Origin: Paenibacillus_E violae
Lineage (GTDB): Bacteria > Bacillota > Bacilli > Paenibacillales > NBRC-103111
Direction of reading: 5' to 3'
DNA: 64,000 nt
Assembly: GCF_032461945.1 (NCBI RefSeq)
Contig: NZ_JAWCUD010000001.1
Coordinates: 744,001 to 808,000, forward strand
Part shown: positions 11,401 to 18,638 of the stretch, in pieces
How positions within the stretch are numbered: position 1 is the first letter of the stretch
How the letters are laid out: every line of letters begins with the position of its first letter
Made by a program: the position numbers and the translations under genes
The notes under the pieces: model-generated
What the model saw: only the letters and a program-made list of their open reading frames with translations
The model's database searches: none
What the model was told of the DNA's origin: nothing

Positions 11401-12103
11401 GTATGATGCTGCAGCTGTGGAGTTTATCTCTGCAAAATCGCGGCAAGAGGATGTCTTCTTCGTAAGTACGAAGGATACACCAGATCAAGTCCGTGTCCTT
11501 GCTGCAAGAATAGGAGCGGACAAAGATCCTCTGGCGACCGGTTTGATTACCCTGCAATGGAAAGCTAGACTTTCTGCGTTACCGGTATCCACAGCTATCT
11601 CACTATCTAGTATCATTATCTCAGACGGAGATGGAGTCGAGACCAATGTGGGTGGCGTTGTACATCCTATTCTTATCAACAGCGTAGATAAAGCCGGTCT
11701 CCATACACTTATTGCGCAAGCTCAAGCAGCGTTTGACGCCGCGGTAGAAGGCACAAGTGTCGGACAATATCCGGTTGGTTCGAAAGCTGTTTTACAAGCC
11801 GCAATCGTTCTTGCCAAAGCTGTAGCTGATAACGCGGCAGCAAGTCAAAGCCAAGTGGATCAAGCATCTGCCGAGTTGAATGCAGCGCTCCAAGCATTCC
11901 TGGCATCTATCAACACGCAAACGCCAGGTGACTTGAACGGAGATAACCACTTCAGTATCGGTGATTTGGCTATGATGGCAGCCTACTATGGCAAAAATTC
12001 CGATGATCCAAACTGGTCATTGTATAAGAAAGCGGATCTCAACAATGACGGAGTAATTGATATTCGTGACATTGCGATTGTAGCTAAAATGATTTTAGGC
12101 TAG
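8465..12103 (+). CDS. Secreted non-catalytic modular protein: F5/8C, five Ig-like repeats, cohesin-like, FIVAR, dockerin
   Basis: The ATG at 8465 overlaps the preceding stop codon and has AAGGAGG 10 nt upstream; a second ATG follows directly. Order: signal peptide (1-29), F5/8 type C module (30-180), atrophied Ig-like repeat 1 (183-270), a jelly-roll-like module shared with both GH92 proteins (274-480), Ig-like repeats 2-5 (484-571, 577-662, 666-751, 754-847), a cadherin-like beta-sandwich (854-935), a cohesin-like domain (941-1069), one FIVAR repeat (1074-1152) and a type I dockerin (1154-1212). No glycosidase domain is visible. The tail is nearly the same as that of the first GH92 protein. 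Inference: this is a spacer or scaffold-like subunit that binds glycans and docks with the dockerin-bearing mannosidase. It might instead be a binding protein with an unrecognised function. Confidence 0.85.
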   Translation: MMRQLLGRWHVLICSLLMFCLLPNLTVQAAPGDLINVAIAGNMTVKFSKENQPNETAVKLFDNNANTKWLGAQTTNVWVQVQFNYGDTQAVKKYAMVSANDAATRDPKNWRIEGSNDGLNWNVLDEQSNQSFSARFQTKEYTIAADKVKEYGYYRLFILNNNGESTNTQLADWKLYATELDDNTSVASAVAALDLGDTTALTKGVILPSTFRKGTTITWESSNPGVLSNTGKIVKRPDLGQPNAQLTLTATVKKGSASQIKQFSVNVLAMREADYQYEAGIDFDSGFEAEDLAPTDTTGPANTYRILSLTKNVGEFCCGIGGMESKKGTGAHNGAAALQFSGNALDANQSYAYNQIFDTEIPVKASTTLSYWLFPEKESDVLSTLTRTTSKYVALDILFTDGTYLHDLGAKDQNGVVLHPNAQGKGGFVLEDQWNLITTNLGEVANGKVIDKILFAFDSSGTVSGFFRGSVDDITIDHNSTVGEKDTLAVNAAKAALSLGDTSGVSHDLNLPVAGEQQTRITWESSNPLVMSDSGHIVTRPIQGEPSAELKLTATIIKGDSIATKAFQITVLPMDDAEAVDLDKTALQLGNTSAVADHLMLVTKGKYRSTIAWHSSNPAVIDDAGHVSRPDAGQPNAEVTLTATITSGGVSADKSFILTVVARGDKGDLAADKAELELISSNTVTGNVYLPSVGRFGSKINWASTNPDALSATGQVHRPGVGQPDASVMLTATLSKGADAETKAFSLTVKAMSADEESVLSAAAALDLGNTRSVVNNLLLPISVTGSPEVVITWSSSDPGVIDFHGQIVRPCYGDPNVTAVLTARISRGTSSITKTFNITVTALGEVEVPLNDDAALNSITLNGERMAGFDQDKVAYTVELPEGEVQAPTVAATTADSNATLLITQADKLPGQATIVVTAEDRSTQKTYTIDFKIKESPAGNIAYLFGADQVSSGATFDLTYDLHSVSQNVYAHDLIFTYDAAAVEFISAKSRQEDVFFVSTKDTPDQVRVLAARIGADKDPLATGLITLQWKARLSALPVSTAISLSSIIISDGDGVETNVGGVVHPILINSVDKAGLHTLIAQAQAAFDAAVEGTSVGQYPVGSKAVLQAAIVLAKAVADNAAASQSQVDQASAELNAALQAFLASINTQTPGDLNGDNHFSIGDLAMMAAYYGKNSDDPNWSLYKKADLNNDGVIDIRDIAIVAKMILG

Positions 12104-12114
12104 AAGGTAGGCTA

Positions 12115-12149
12115 GAGGTGGTGTCCATTGTGACATCATCTCTTTTTTT
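12115..12149 (+). terminator. Terminator of the GH92 cluster
   Basis: GAGGTGGTGTC (12115-12125) pairs with GACATCATCTC (12132-12142), with G-U wobbles, and is followed by seven Ts. It closes the three-gene cluster. Confidence 0.8.
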
Positions 12150-12227
12150 GCATGTCTAAAAATGGAATAGAAGCTGCCCGGTGATCACATCCTAAGCTTA
12201 GCTTTATCATGAAAAGGGGGAGCCTAG

Positions 12228-13040
12228 GTGAAATTAACGTCCGAGCAGCGCATTACCTTACATGGTTTTAATAATTTGACTAAATCACTAAGTTTTAATA
12301 TGTATGATATTTGCTTTACTAAAACCAAGGAAGAGCGCGAAGCCTATATTGCTTATATAGACCAGCAGTACAATGCAGACCGATTGACCGCGATCTTGAA
12401 GTCCGTTGCCGATATTATCGGCGCTCATGTGCTGAACATTTCCAAACAGGATTATGATCCGCAGGGATCAAGCGTCACGATGTTGGTGTCGGAGGGTCCC
12501 ATTGAGAAAGAACCGAATGAATCCTTCGAAGAATCGCCGGGGCCGCTCCCGGAGGCTGTGGTGGCACATTTGAACACCAGTCACATCACCGTACATACGT
12601 ATCCGGAGTATCACCCGGACGAAGGGATCAGCACATTCCGGGCTGACATTGACGTATCCACTTGCGGAGAAATATCGCCGCTGAAAGCGCTGAACTACCT
12701 GATTCGATCTTTCGACACGGACATTATGACTATGGATTACCGGGTTAGGGGTTTCACGCGCGATATCACGGGGCACAAGTTGTTCATTGATCATGAAATC
12801 AGCTCCATTCAGAACTATATTCCAAGTGAAATCAAAGACATGTACCAAATGATCGATGTGAACGTGTATCAGGAAAATATATTCCATACGAAATGTAAAC
12901 TGCGAGAATTTGATTTGAACAATTATTTGTTCGGTTATACCAAGGATTCCCTGAGCAAGGAAGAGCAGCTGGAGATTGAGAAGAGTGTGAAATGGGAGAT
13001 GGACGAAATTTTTTACGGGAAAAATATGGTCTTTACTTGA
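12228..13040 (+). CDS. speD: S-adenosylmethionine decarboxylase proenzyme, E. coli-type
   Basis: Makes decarboxylated S-adenosylmethionine, the aminopropyl donor for spermidine synthesis. The 270-residue length and the run from about residue 113 (TSHITVHTYPE, TFRADIDVSTCG, SPLKALNYLI, DYRVRGFTRDI, DVNVYQENIFHTK) match the large Proteobacterial class rather than the short Bacillus subtilis type. The chain should cleave itself before Ser118 to create the pyruvoyl cofactor, and Cys146 matches the catalytic cysteine. The residue before the cleavage serine is Thr here; in E. coli it is Lys. The start is GTG with AAGGGGG 7 nt upstream. No speE gene is adjacent, and the gene sits alone between two terminators. 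Confidence 0.92.
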   Translation: MKLTSEQRITLHGFNNLTKSLSFNMYDICFTKTKEEREAYIAYIDQQYNADRLTAILKSVADIIGAHVLNISKQDYDPQGSSVTMLVSEGPIEKEPNESFEESPGPLPEAVVAHLNTSHITVHTYPEYHPDEGISTFRADIDVSTCGEISPLKALNYLIRSFDTDIMTMDYRVRGFTRDITGHKLFIDHEISSIQNYIPSEIKDMYQMIDVNVYQENIFHTKCKLREFDLNNYLFGYTKDSLSKEEQLEIEKSVKWEMDEIFYGKNMVFT

Positions 13041-13052
13041 TAGAAGAAGAAA

Positions 13053-13096
13053 AACCGCTCACAGGGAGAAGATCCCGATATGAGCGGTTCTTTTTT
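13053..13096. terminator. Bidirectional terminator between speD and the MFS gene
   Basis: AACCGCTCA (13053-13061) and TGAGCGGTT (13081-13089) form a perfect stem with T-rich flanks in both directions. It serves the convergent speD and MFS transporter genes. Confidence 0.85.
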
Positions 13097-13098
13097 CA

Positions 13099-14286
13099 TT
13101 ATTCCGACTGAACAAGTTTCGATTTTTTATTGCCGATTTTAAACTGGATTAGAATCATGATGGCTACCAATATCGACATGCCGATAAGGGCAGGAGGAAA
13201 GCTGCCTGCATAGTCATGGATAAAACCTACAAAAAAAGGACCCAAGGCAGCAAAAATGTAGCCGCCGGATTGTGTCATTGCAGATAACGCGCTGGCTTCC
13301 TCCGTATTCGATGTTTCATCGATAGGCAGCATTAAAGCCATGGGGAACAGTCCTCCTGCACCGATTCCCAGGAAGATGCAGGTGAGCCAAGGCGTTACGG
13401 GGAGTTGGAGCAGAATGAGTCCGATTAACTCCATAGCTGAGCAGCCAATCAGCCAGAGCATTCTGCGTTGAAAACGGCTGACGAGAATAGGAATGACTAG
13501 GCTGACAGGCATTTGTACGGCAGTAAATAAGGTTAAAATCATGCCTGCCGTCTGTTTCCCGTAGCCCATTGCCTGCACCATGGGGGCCAGCCAGGCGGTA
13601 AGTGAGTAAAAGATGAAAGCCATCAATCCGAAAAAGCAAGTCAGCAACCAAGAACGTTTATTAGATAAAGGAAGCTTTAAGCTGTTGCTGTTTGATTTGG
13701 GCAAGGTGCCGGGCACAGCGGATTCAGGTGATTTCGGGCTTTTCCGTACCGGTCTCCACCAAAAGCAAAGCGCAAGGAAAGCCAGGACGGACCAAGAAGC
13801 GACGGATGCTTGCCAGGAATGGTTAAAGATATTTTGCAGAGGCACGGAAAAAGCGGATCCAAGGGCGGCGCCAAGAACCATCGCCATGGAATAGACGCCG
13901 ACGATCGCCGAAGGGTTAGCAAAATTTCCTTTGATAAATCCGGACAACAAAGGCCCAATGATGGCAATCCCGATTCCGGCGAGGAAAGCGGTAATTAGCA
14001 TCAACCATTCAGAGGTAACAAAGTACCTCGCCGCAGTTGCAAGTCCGATGAGCAATAGACAATAGGCAATCGCTCTTTCAATCCCCCACCGAATGCCTAA
14101 TTTCACTGCAGCAGGAGCGAAAAAGCCCATGCAGAGCACAGGGAGAGAGGTTAATAGACTGGCGCTGGAACCGCTCATACCAAGCGCTTCCTGAATCGTT
14201 CCGAGCAAAGGAGAGACCGACGTTATAACAGGACGTAAATTAAGTGAAGCGAGAAAAAGAGCAGTGATCAGAAAAGCAAAACGCAT
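13099..14286 (-). CDS. MFS transporter, CynX/NimT-like family
   Basis: A 395-residue hydrophobic protein with about twelve membrane segments. The opening (SLNLRPVITSVSPLLGTI) and overall layout match the CynX/NimT group, whose members include the E. coli cyanate transporter CynX and a 2-nitroimidazole exporter. A basic loop around residues 185-215 separates the two halves. The start ATG has GGAGATGA upstream. No cyanase or other metabolic gene is adjacent, so the substrate cannot be inferred. It is divergent from the AraC-type regulator, with 233 bp between them. Confidence 0.8.
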   Translation of the reverse strand: MRFAFLITALFLASLNLRPVITSVSPLLGTIQEALGMSGSSASLLTSLPVLCMGFFAPAAVKLGIRWGIERAIAYCLLLIGLATAARYFVTSEWLMLITAFLAGIGIAIIGPLLSGFIKGNFANPSAIVGVYSMAMVLGAALGSAFSVPLQNIFNHSWQASVASWSVLAFLALCFWWRPVRKSPKSPESAVPGTLPKSNSNSLKLPLSNKRSWLLTCFFGLMAFIFYSLTAWLAPMVQAMGYGKQTAGMILTLFTAVQMPVSLVIPILVSRFQRRMLWLIGCSAMELIGLILLQLPVTPWLTCIFLGIGAGGLFPMALMLPIDETSNTEEASALSAMTQSGGYIFAALGPFFVGFIHDYAGSFPPALIGMSILVAIMILIQFKIGNKKSKLVQSE

Positions 14287-14519
14287 GATCGGTCATCTCC
14301 ATGATTCATTTAAGATTTATCAGCTTAGTCTAATATACGAGAGTACCGTCAAAGACTGTCTCCTTATTATGTATTTATGCAATGTGCAATATGTGTTAAG
14401 GGAATTAATGTTTGCTCCCGTTGGTATTGTTTTTATGCCTCGTTATCGAGATAATATAGCTTAATACACGGCTGAGGAAGTACAACGTCCCTCATTGTAA
14501 CAAAGTTATGGAGGCTTCA

Positions 14520-16178
14520 ATGGTGAATAACGTGAACTCGGAGTGGGCGGAGTCTCACTTTCCTTTCTATACAGCTGACAGCATTCAATCGCTGTACAGC
14601 ACTTCGAACATACCGCAGTATAAGCTGAATGAGAATTTAACTGCACTGATTGCGATTGCTGGCGGCAAAGGTGTGTTAAGGGCAAAGGATGATCAAACAT
14701 ACGAACTCATGGAAGGAAGCGTCATCCTTTTACCCGCGTTTAGCGAGGCTGCATTGATTGCGAACGCTTCTTTTCCGCTTCATGCTTTTAAGCTTTTGAT
14801 CAATACCCAAGATCAAGCGAGGTTCTTACAGGAAGGCGCCATGTCGCGAAAAAGCGAAGTTACCTCAGGCGCGAATATGCAATTTTTCCCTTATGAACCT
14901 GGGATCTTTGCCAATATGGAGGAACTGTATATCCACCGGTTACCCATCAGTGAAACCCGTCATGTGCAGAATCAAATTAAATTTCACCAAATTCTTCTTC
15001 AGTTATTGGAGCATCAGGCAGCCAAGCTTACTGCGAGCGAACAGCCAACCATGGAACGAAGCATTGCCTATTTGGAGAACCATTATAGTGAAAAAATAAC
15101 GCGAGAGCATTTGGCGGCGATTGCAGGCGTAAGCGTGTCCCACTATTCGACTTTGTTTAAGCAGCATACGGGTTTTTCTCCGAACGAATATTTATCGCGA
15201 TTACGCGTTCACCGGGCCAAAGAGCTGCTACTGAACGGCTCAAGCACGCTTAGGGAAATTGCACTCAAAGTTGGGTATAAGGATGAGTTTTATCTCAGCC
15301 GCCGTTTCAAGAAGCGGACCGGGGCGTCGCCTTCGGGATTCGTTCAGGGAACTTTCCAACGTGTGGCTGTATGGCTTACCCCATATGCCAGTCATCTGTT
15401 GCTGCTTGAATTGGAGCCTGCCGTCACCATCTCGGATAGCAGTGAATTTGTGAATACGACAGAGCTCCGGCCGCAAACGATGATGTTTATCGATACCAAC
15501 AGCACATCGGAACAGGTGAAGACTGACTTGCTCAATGCCAATATCGAGTTGATTATTGCGGCAAAAGAGCATTTGCATCAATTTGGACTAAATCCGGAAT
15601 ATTTGCGTGTTGTAGCCCCTATTGCAGAAATTTCGTGGATGGAAATGGGATGGAAAGAACATCTGCGTCTCATCGCGCGATCCATTCAAAGGAGCGACCG
15701 GGCAGAGACGTGGTTAGCTGACTTTGAAAAGGAAGAGCAGGCTGCCCGTTCTCTTATCCAGCAAACGGCAGTCGCGAAAGAAATTCTAACCATTCTCGTG
15801 ATCAAACCGGGAAAACTGCTCATTTATGGAGGGCGAAATGTCGGCTATGTCATGTATCAATCACTTGGGCTGCAGCCACCGGCAAGGATTGAGGATGAGA
15901 TGAGAAAACTTAGGGATCAATTTCACTCCATTCCCATAGAGTTGTCTGAGTTGGATGAGTATGCAGGGTCCAGGTTAGTAGTGATTGTGTTTCCAGATGA
16001 CAATGGTTCCATCGCACATTTGGAAATGGTTTTCAATTCCTCGTACTGGAACAAACTTTCTGCCGTAGAGCGGAATCATGTCCATTATCTCGATCGAGAT
16101 GAATGGATCCCATACAATCCAGTTTCTATTCGTTTACAGCTTCAGCGGGCAATCGCTTTATTTACGGGCAACCAATAG
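14520..16178 (+). CDS. AraC-family regulator fused to a siderophore-binding-protein-like domain
   Basis: The start is set at the ATG at 14520, with GGAGG 5 nt upstream; the in-frame ATG at 14508 overlaps that Shine-Dalgarno site. Residues 1-165 form a cupin-like sensing region. A double helix-turn-helix AraC DNA-binding domain follows (about 178-275, including REHLAAIAGVSVSHYSTLFK and LREIALKVGYKDEFYLSRRF). The C-terminal half (about 280-552) resembles the FecB/FeuA-type periplasmic binding fold. This architecture is that of B. subtilis Btr, which activates siderophore uptake when its C-terminal domain binds bacillibactin. The next gene is a ferric-siderophore binding lipoprotein with a Fur box, which supports the same role here. 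The ligand is unknown. Confidence 0.85.
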   Translation: MVNNVNSEWAESHFPFYTADSIQSLYSTSNIPQYKLNENLTALIAIAGGKGVLRAKDDQTYELMEGSVILLPAFSEAALIANASFPLHAFKLLINTQDQARFLQEGAMSRKSEVTSGANMQFFPYEPGIFANMEELYIHRLPISETRHVQNQIKFHQILLQLLEHQAAKLTASEQPTMERSIAYLENHYSEKITREHLAAIAGVSVSHYSTLFKQHTGFSPNEYLSRLRVHRAKELLLNGSSTLREIALKVGYKDEFYLSRRFKKRTGASPSGFVQGTFQRVAVWLTPYASHLLLLELEPAVTISDSSEFVNTTELRPQTMMFIDTNSTSEQVKTDLLNANIELIIAAKEHLHQFGLNPEYLRVVAPIAEISWMEMGWKEHLRLIARSIQRSDRAETWLADFEKEEQAARSLIQQTAVAKEILTILVIKPGKLLIYGGRNVGYVMYQSLGLQPPARIEDEMRKLRDQFHSIPIELSELDEYAGSRLVVIVFPDDNGSIAHLEMVFNSSYWNKLSAVERNHVHYLDRDEWIPYNPVSIRLQLQRAIALFTGNQ

Positions 16179-16247
16179 TACAAGTCGATTTCCGAACAAA
16201 AAGGCATGGTTTGACTCTCCATGGATCATTATAATTAGGGATGCAAC

Positions 16248-16262
16248 TGAGAATGATTTTCA
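16248..16262 (+). promoter_or_regulatory. Fur box upstream of the siderophore-binding lipoprotein
   Basis: TGAGAATGATTTTCA matches the 7-1-7 Fur consensus TGATAATNATTATCA at 13 of the 14 defined positions or close to it, with one change per arm. It lies 60-75 bp before the lipoprotein start, as expected for iron-dependent repression. Confidence 0.7.
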
Positions 16263-16322
16263 TGATCAGTGAAAGATGAGCAAAACTTTTTATATAAGTA
16301 GCTAAAGGGAGAGAGTCATCTA

Positions 16323-17228
16323 ATGAAAAAGCTTTTCGCATTGTCCGTCGTAATCTTAATTCTTTTACTTAGTGCTTGCGGTAGTAAGCCAACGTCAACC
16401 GTCTCAAGTTCTGGTACATTTACCTACCAATCTGAGGATGGCCCTGTTCAGGTACCTACGAATCCGCAGCGAGTCGTGGTGTTAACCCGGTTTCTGACAG
16501 GTAATGTTATGCTTCTCGGCGTGCCTTTGGTCAGTGTAGACGAAATGTCCAAAACCAATCCGAATTTTCAAGACAAACTGAAGAACGTTGAAGTGGTTAC
16601 AGACGAAAGCATCGAAAAAATTATTGAACTTAATCCGGATCTCATCATCGGACTGTCGGACATTAAAAATATTGATAAGTTCAAAAGCATTGCGCCTACG
16701 GTTACCTATACGTATGGGAAAGTGGATTATTTAACGCAGCAGCTGGAAATCGGCAAATTGTTGAATAAAGAAAAGGAAGCACAAGCTTGGGTGGACGATT
16801 TCAAAGCACGAACGAAGCAAGCGGGAGAAGAAATTAAAGCGAAGATCGGTGCCAATGCGACAATTTCGGTCATCGAAACTTTCAATAAGCAGCTCTATGT
16901 CTATGGCGATAACTTTGGCCGTGGCACGGAAATTCTCTATCAGGCGTTCGGGCTTCCAATGCCAGCTAAAGTGAAGGAAATGACTCAGAAGGAAGGTTTC
17001 TTTGCTTTATCCACGGAAGTTATGAAGGATTACATGGGGGACTACGTCATTTTTAGCAAAAATGCGGATGAAGATAACTCATTCCAGAACACAGAAACGT
17101 ACAAGAATATTCCCGCAGTTAAAAATGGACATGTATTCGAAGCAGACGCGAAGGCGTTCTACTTTAATGACCCTCTGAGCATGGAATATCAACTTACTTT
17201 TTTCATTAAGAACTTTCTAGGCAAGTAA
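16323..17228 (+). CDS. Ferric-siderophore ABC transporter substrate-binding lipoprotein
   Basis: Captures an iron chelate outside the membrane and passes it to a FecCD-type permease. The signal peptide ends in a lipobox LLSAC with the modified Cys at residue 19. The FeuA/FhuD-like fold is recognisable from PQRVVVLTR near residue 47 and the repeated ELNPDLIIG and GDYVIF-type strands. It follows the AraC/binding-domain regulator by 144 bp and has its own Fur box. No permease or ATPase genes follow; a terminator comes directly after, so the permease must be encoded elsewhere. Confidence 0.88.
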   Translation: MKKLFALSVVILILLLSACGSKPTSTVSSSGTFTYQSEDGPVQVPTNPQRVVVLTRFLTGNVMLLGVPLVSVDEMSKTNPNFQDKLKNVEVVTDESIEKIIELNPDLIIGLSDIKNIDKFKSIAPTVTYTYGKVDYLTQQLEIGKLLNKEKEAQAWVDDFKARTKQAGEEIKAKIGANATISVIETFNKQLYVYGDNFGRGTEILYQAFGLPMPAKVKEMTQKEGFFALSTEVMKDYMGDYVIFSKNADEDNSFQNTETYKNIPAVKNGHVFEADAKAFYFNDPLSMEYQLTFFIKNFLGK

Positions 17229-17254
17229 TAGTGCAGTTCAAGACTGTTAATTAA

Positions 17255-17320
17255 AAAAGGCTGTCCCTAAGTCAAGGCTCTCCCTGGGTCATTGGATGAC
17301 TTTTGGGACAGCTTTTTTTT
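17255..17320 (+). terminator. Terminator after the siderophore lipoprotein gene
   Basis: GCTGTCCC (17260-17267) pairs with GGGACAGC (17305-17312), followed by eight Ts. The loop is long, about 37 nt. Confidence 0.75.
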
Positions 17321-17413
17321 GATTATGTGATAGTGTATGCTAAGCTTTAGTCATAGGCAAAGAAATCCTGGACACAAAATCCTAGACATAAAAATCCCAG
17401 AGGAGGGTGGTCT

Positions 17414-18301
17414 TTGAACGAGAAGGATTGCATCATGCTGCAGTATCTTGCAGAGGAACAGAGTCTGACAAAAGCAGCGGAACGCCTATACATTACGCAG
17501 CCCGCGCTATCTTATAGGATTCAGCAGTTAGAAAAAGACTTCGGAGTGCCTATCATCGTGAAATCCTCTAAGGGGACCAGACTTACCCCGGAAGGAAAGT
17601 ATCTGGTTGCCTATGCGAAGAAAACACTTATCGAATTGAATAAAATGAAGGATCACATTATGAGCTTGCGGAATGAGGTCAAAGGGACATTAAGACTGGG
17701 CGTTGCCAGTTACTATGGTCTATACAAACTTCCACCAATCCTCAAAAGGTTTAAAGAGTTTTGCCCAGACGTGCAGTTCAATGTTACCTCCGCATTAAGC
17801 CCGGAGATTCTTGAATTGCTCCAAGAGGAAGAGATCCATGTGGGTATAATTAGAGGAGACTACCCGTGGTTTGATGCCCGATGTCTTTTACACGACGAGC
17901 ATATTTATTTGATTTCCAAAGATGATATTGATTTAGATACCCTCCCGGACTTGCCTCATATCTACTATAAAGAACCAAGAATTAAAACCATGAGCTCCAT
18001 GCAGTCTCCCTTCAGCGAAACGATTCAAGCCTGGTGGCATGAGCGGTATAACACGCCGCCTACGATTACAATGTGGGTAGACGCCTATGAAACTTGTAAA
18101 GAGATGGTGAAGCAGGGGCTGGGCTACTCGATTGTTCCTGGGGTTTTTGTTACGCCGCAAGATGGACTGAAAACCACAGAGCTGTTCCGAAAGAATGGAG
18201 AGCCCATAAAACGAAACACATGGATGATTTATCGGGAATCAACGTTAGAGCTTGCGTTTGTGGATAGATTCGTACAATTTATGAAGTCCCAATATGTTTA
18301 A
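17414..18301 (+). CDS. LysR-family transcriptional regulator
   Basis: The start is TTG at 17414, with AGGAGG 7 nt upstream. Residues 1-60 form the winged helix-turn-helix typical of LysR proteins (LAEEQSLTKAAERLYITQPA, QQLEKDFG). The rest (about 85-295) is the two-lobed effector-binding domain. LysR proteins usually activate nearby genes in response to a small molecule. Downstream in the same direction lie an M20 amidohydrolase and a YfcC-type transporter, which are reasonable targets, although a terminator and a repeat element lie between. Confidence 0.88.
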   Translation: MNEKDCIMLQYLAEEQSLTKAAERLYITQPALSYRIQQLEKDFGVPIIVKSSKGTRLTPEGKYLVAYAKKTLIELNKMKDHIMSLRNEVKGTLRLGVASYYGLYKLPPILKRFKEFCPDVQFNVTSALSPEILELLQEEEIHVGIIRGDYPWFDARCLLHDEHIYLISKDDIDLDTLPDLPHIYYKEPRIKTMSSMQSPFSETIQAWWHERYNTPPTITMWVDAYETCKEMVKQGLGYSIVPGVFVTPQDGLKTTELFRKNGEPIKRNTWMIYRESTLELAFVDRFVQFMKSQYV

Positions 18302-18308
18302 GAAAATG

Positions 18309-18339
18309 TACAGTGCCATTCGGCAGTGTATTTTTTTTT
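18309..18339 (+). terminator. Terminator after the LysR gene
   Basis: TACAGTGCC (18309-18317) pairs with GGCAGTGTA (18322-18330) with one G-G mismatch, followed by nine Ts. Confidence 0.75.
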
Positions 18340-18345
18340 CGTGGC

Positions 18346-18414
18346 TTTGGGGAACTACGTTCCTCTATTTTGCCGAATGCTGATTTTTCTCCAAATAGTG
18401 AACTCTGGTTCCCC
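18346..18414. repeat. Dispersed intergenic repeat, copy 1
   Basis: The left part (18346-18376) contains GGGGAACTACGTTCC followed by CTATTTTGCCGA and matches 26521-26550 almost base for base. The right part (18384-18414, CCAAATAGTGAACTCTGGTTC) matches 26622-26651 more loosely. The element starts with GGGGAAC and ends with GTTCCCC, so its ends are inverted repeats. The rest of this 336-bp gap (18415-18638) shows no gene; 18530-18600 is AT-rich and probably holds the promoter of the M20 gene. Confidence 0.65.
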
Positions 18415-18638
18415 TAAGGGAATCACAAGTCCGAATAGGTCATCGAGCTGCCACAGTTCCCCTTGCCACCGCCGCTATAAAAAAAATTAAGGGGTTGGCC
18501 AAAAAACAATCGATTGTACTTATAGATTTGAAGTCGATAAAATAATATTCATTATGTTACATAATTATTCATTTCATCACTGGTTTCATCCATGCAAATA
18601 AGTAAATCATCATGAGGTTTTGACAGGGGGCTTACACA

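Noticed and set aside
14436..14456. TTATC-GA-GATAA inverted repeat upstream of the AraC gene, looked at as a Fur box
   Set aside because: The half-sites face the wrong way and the spacing does not fit the 7-1-7 pattern.
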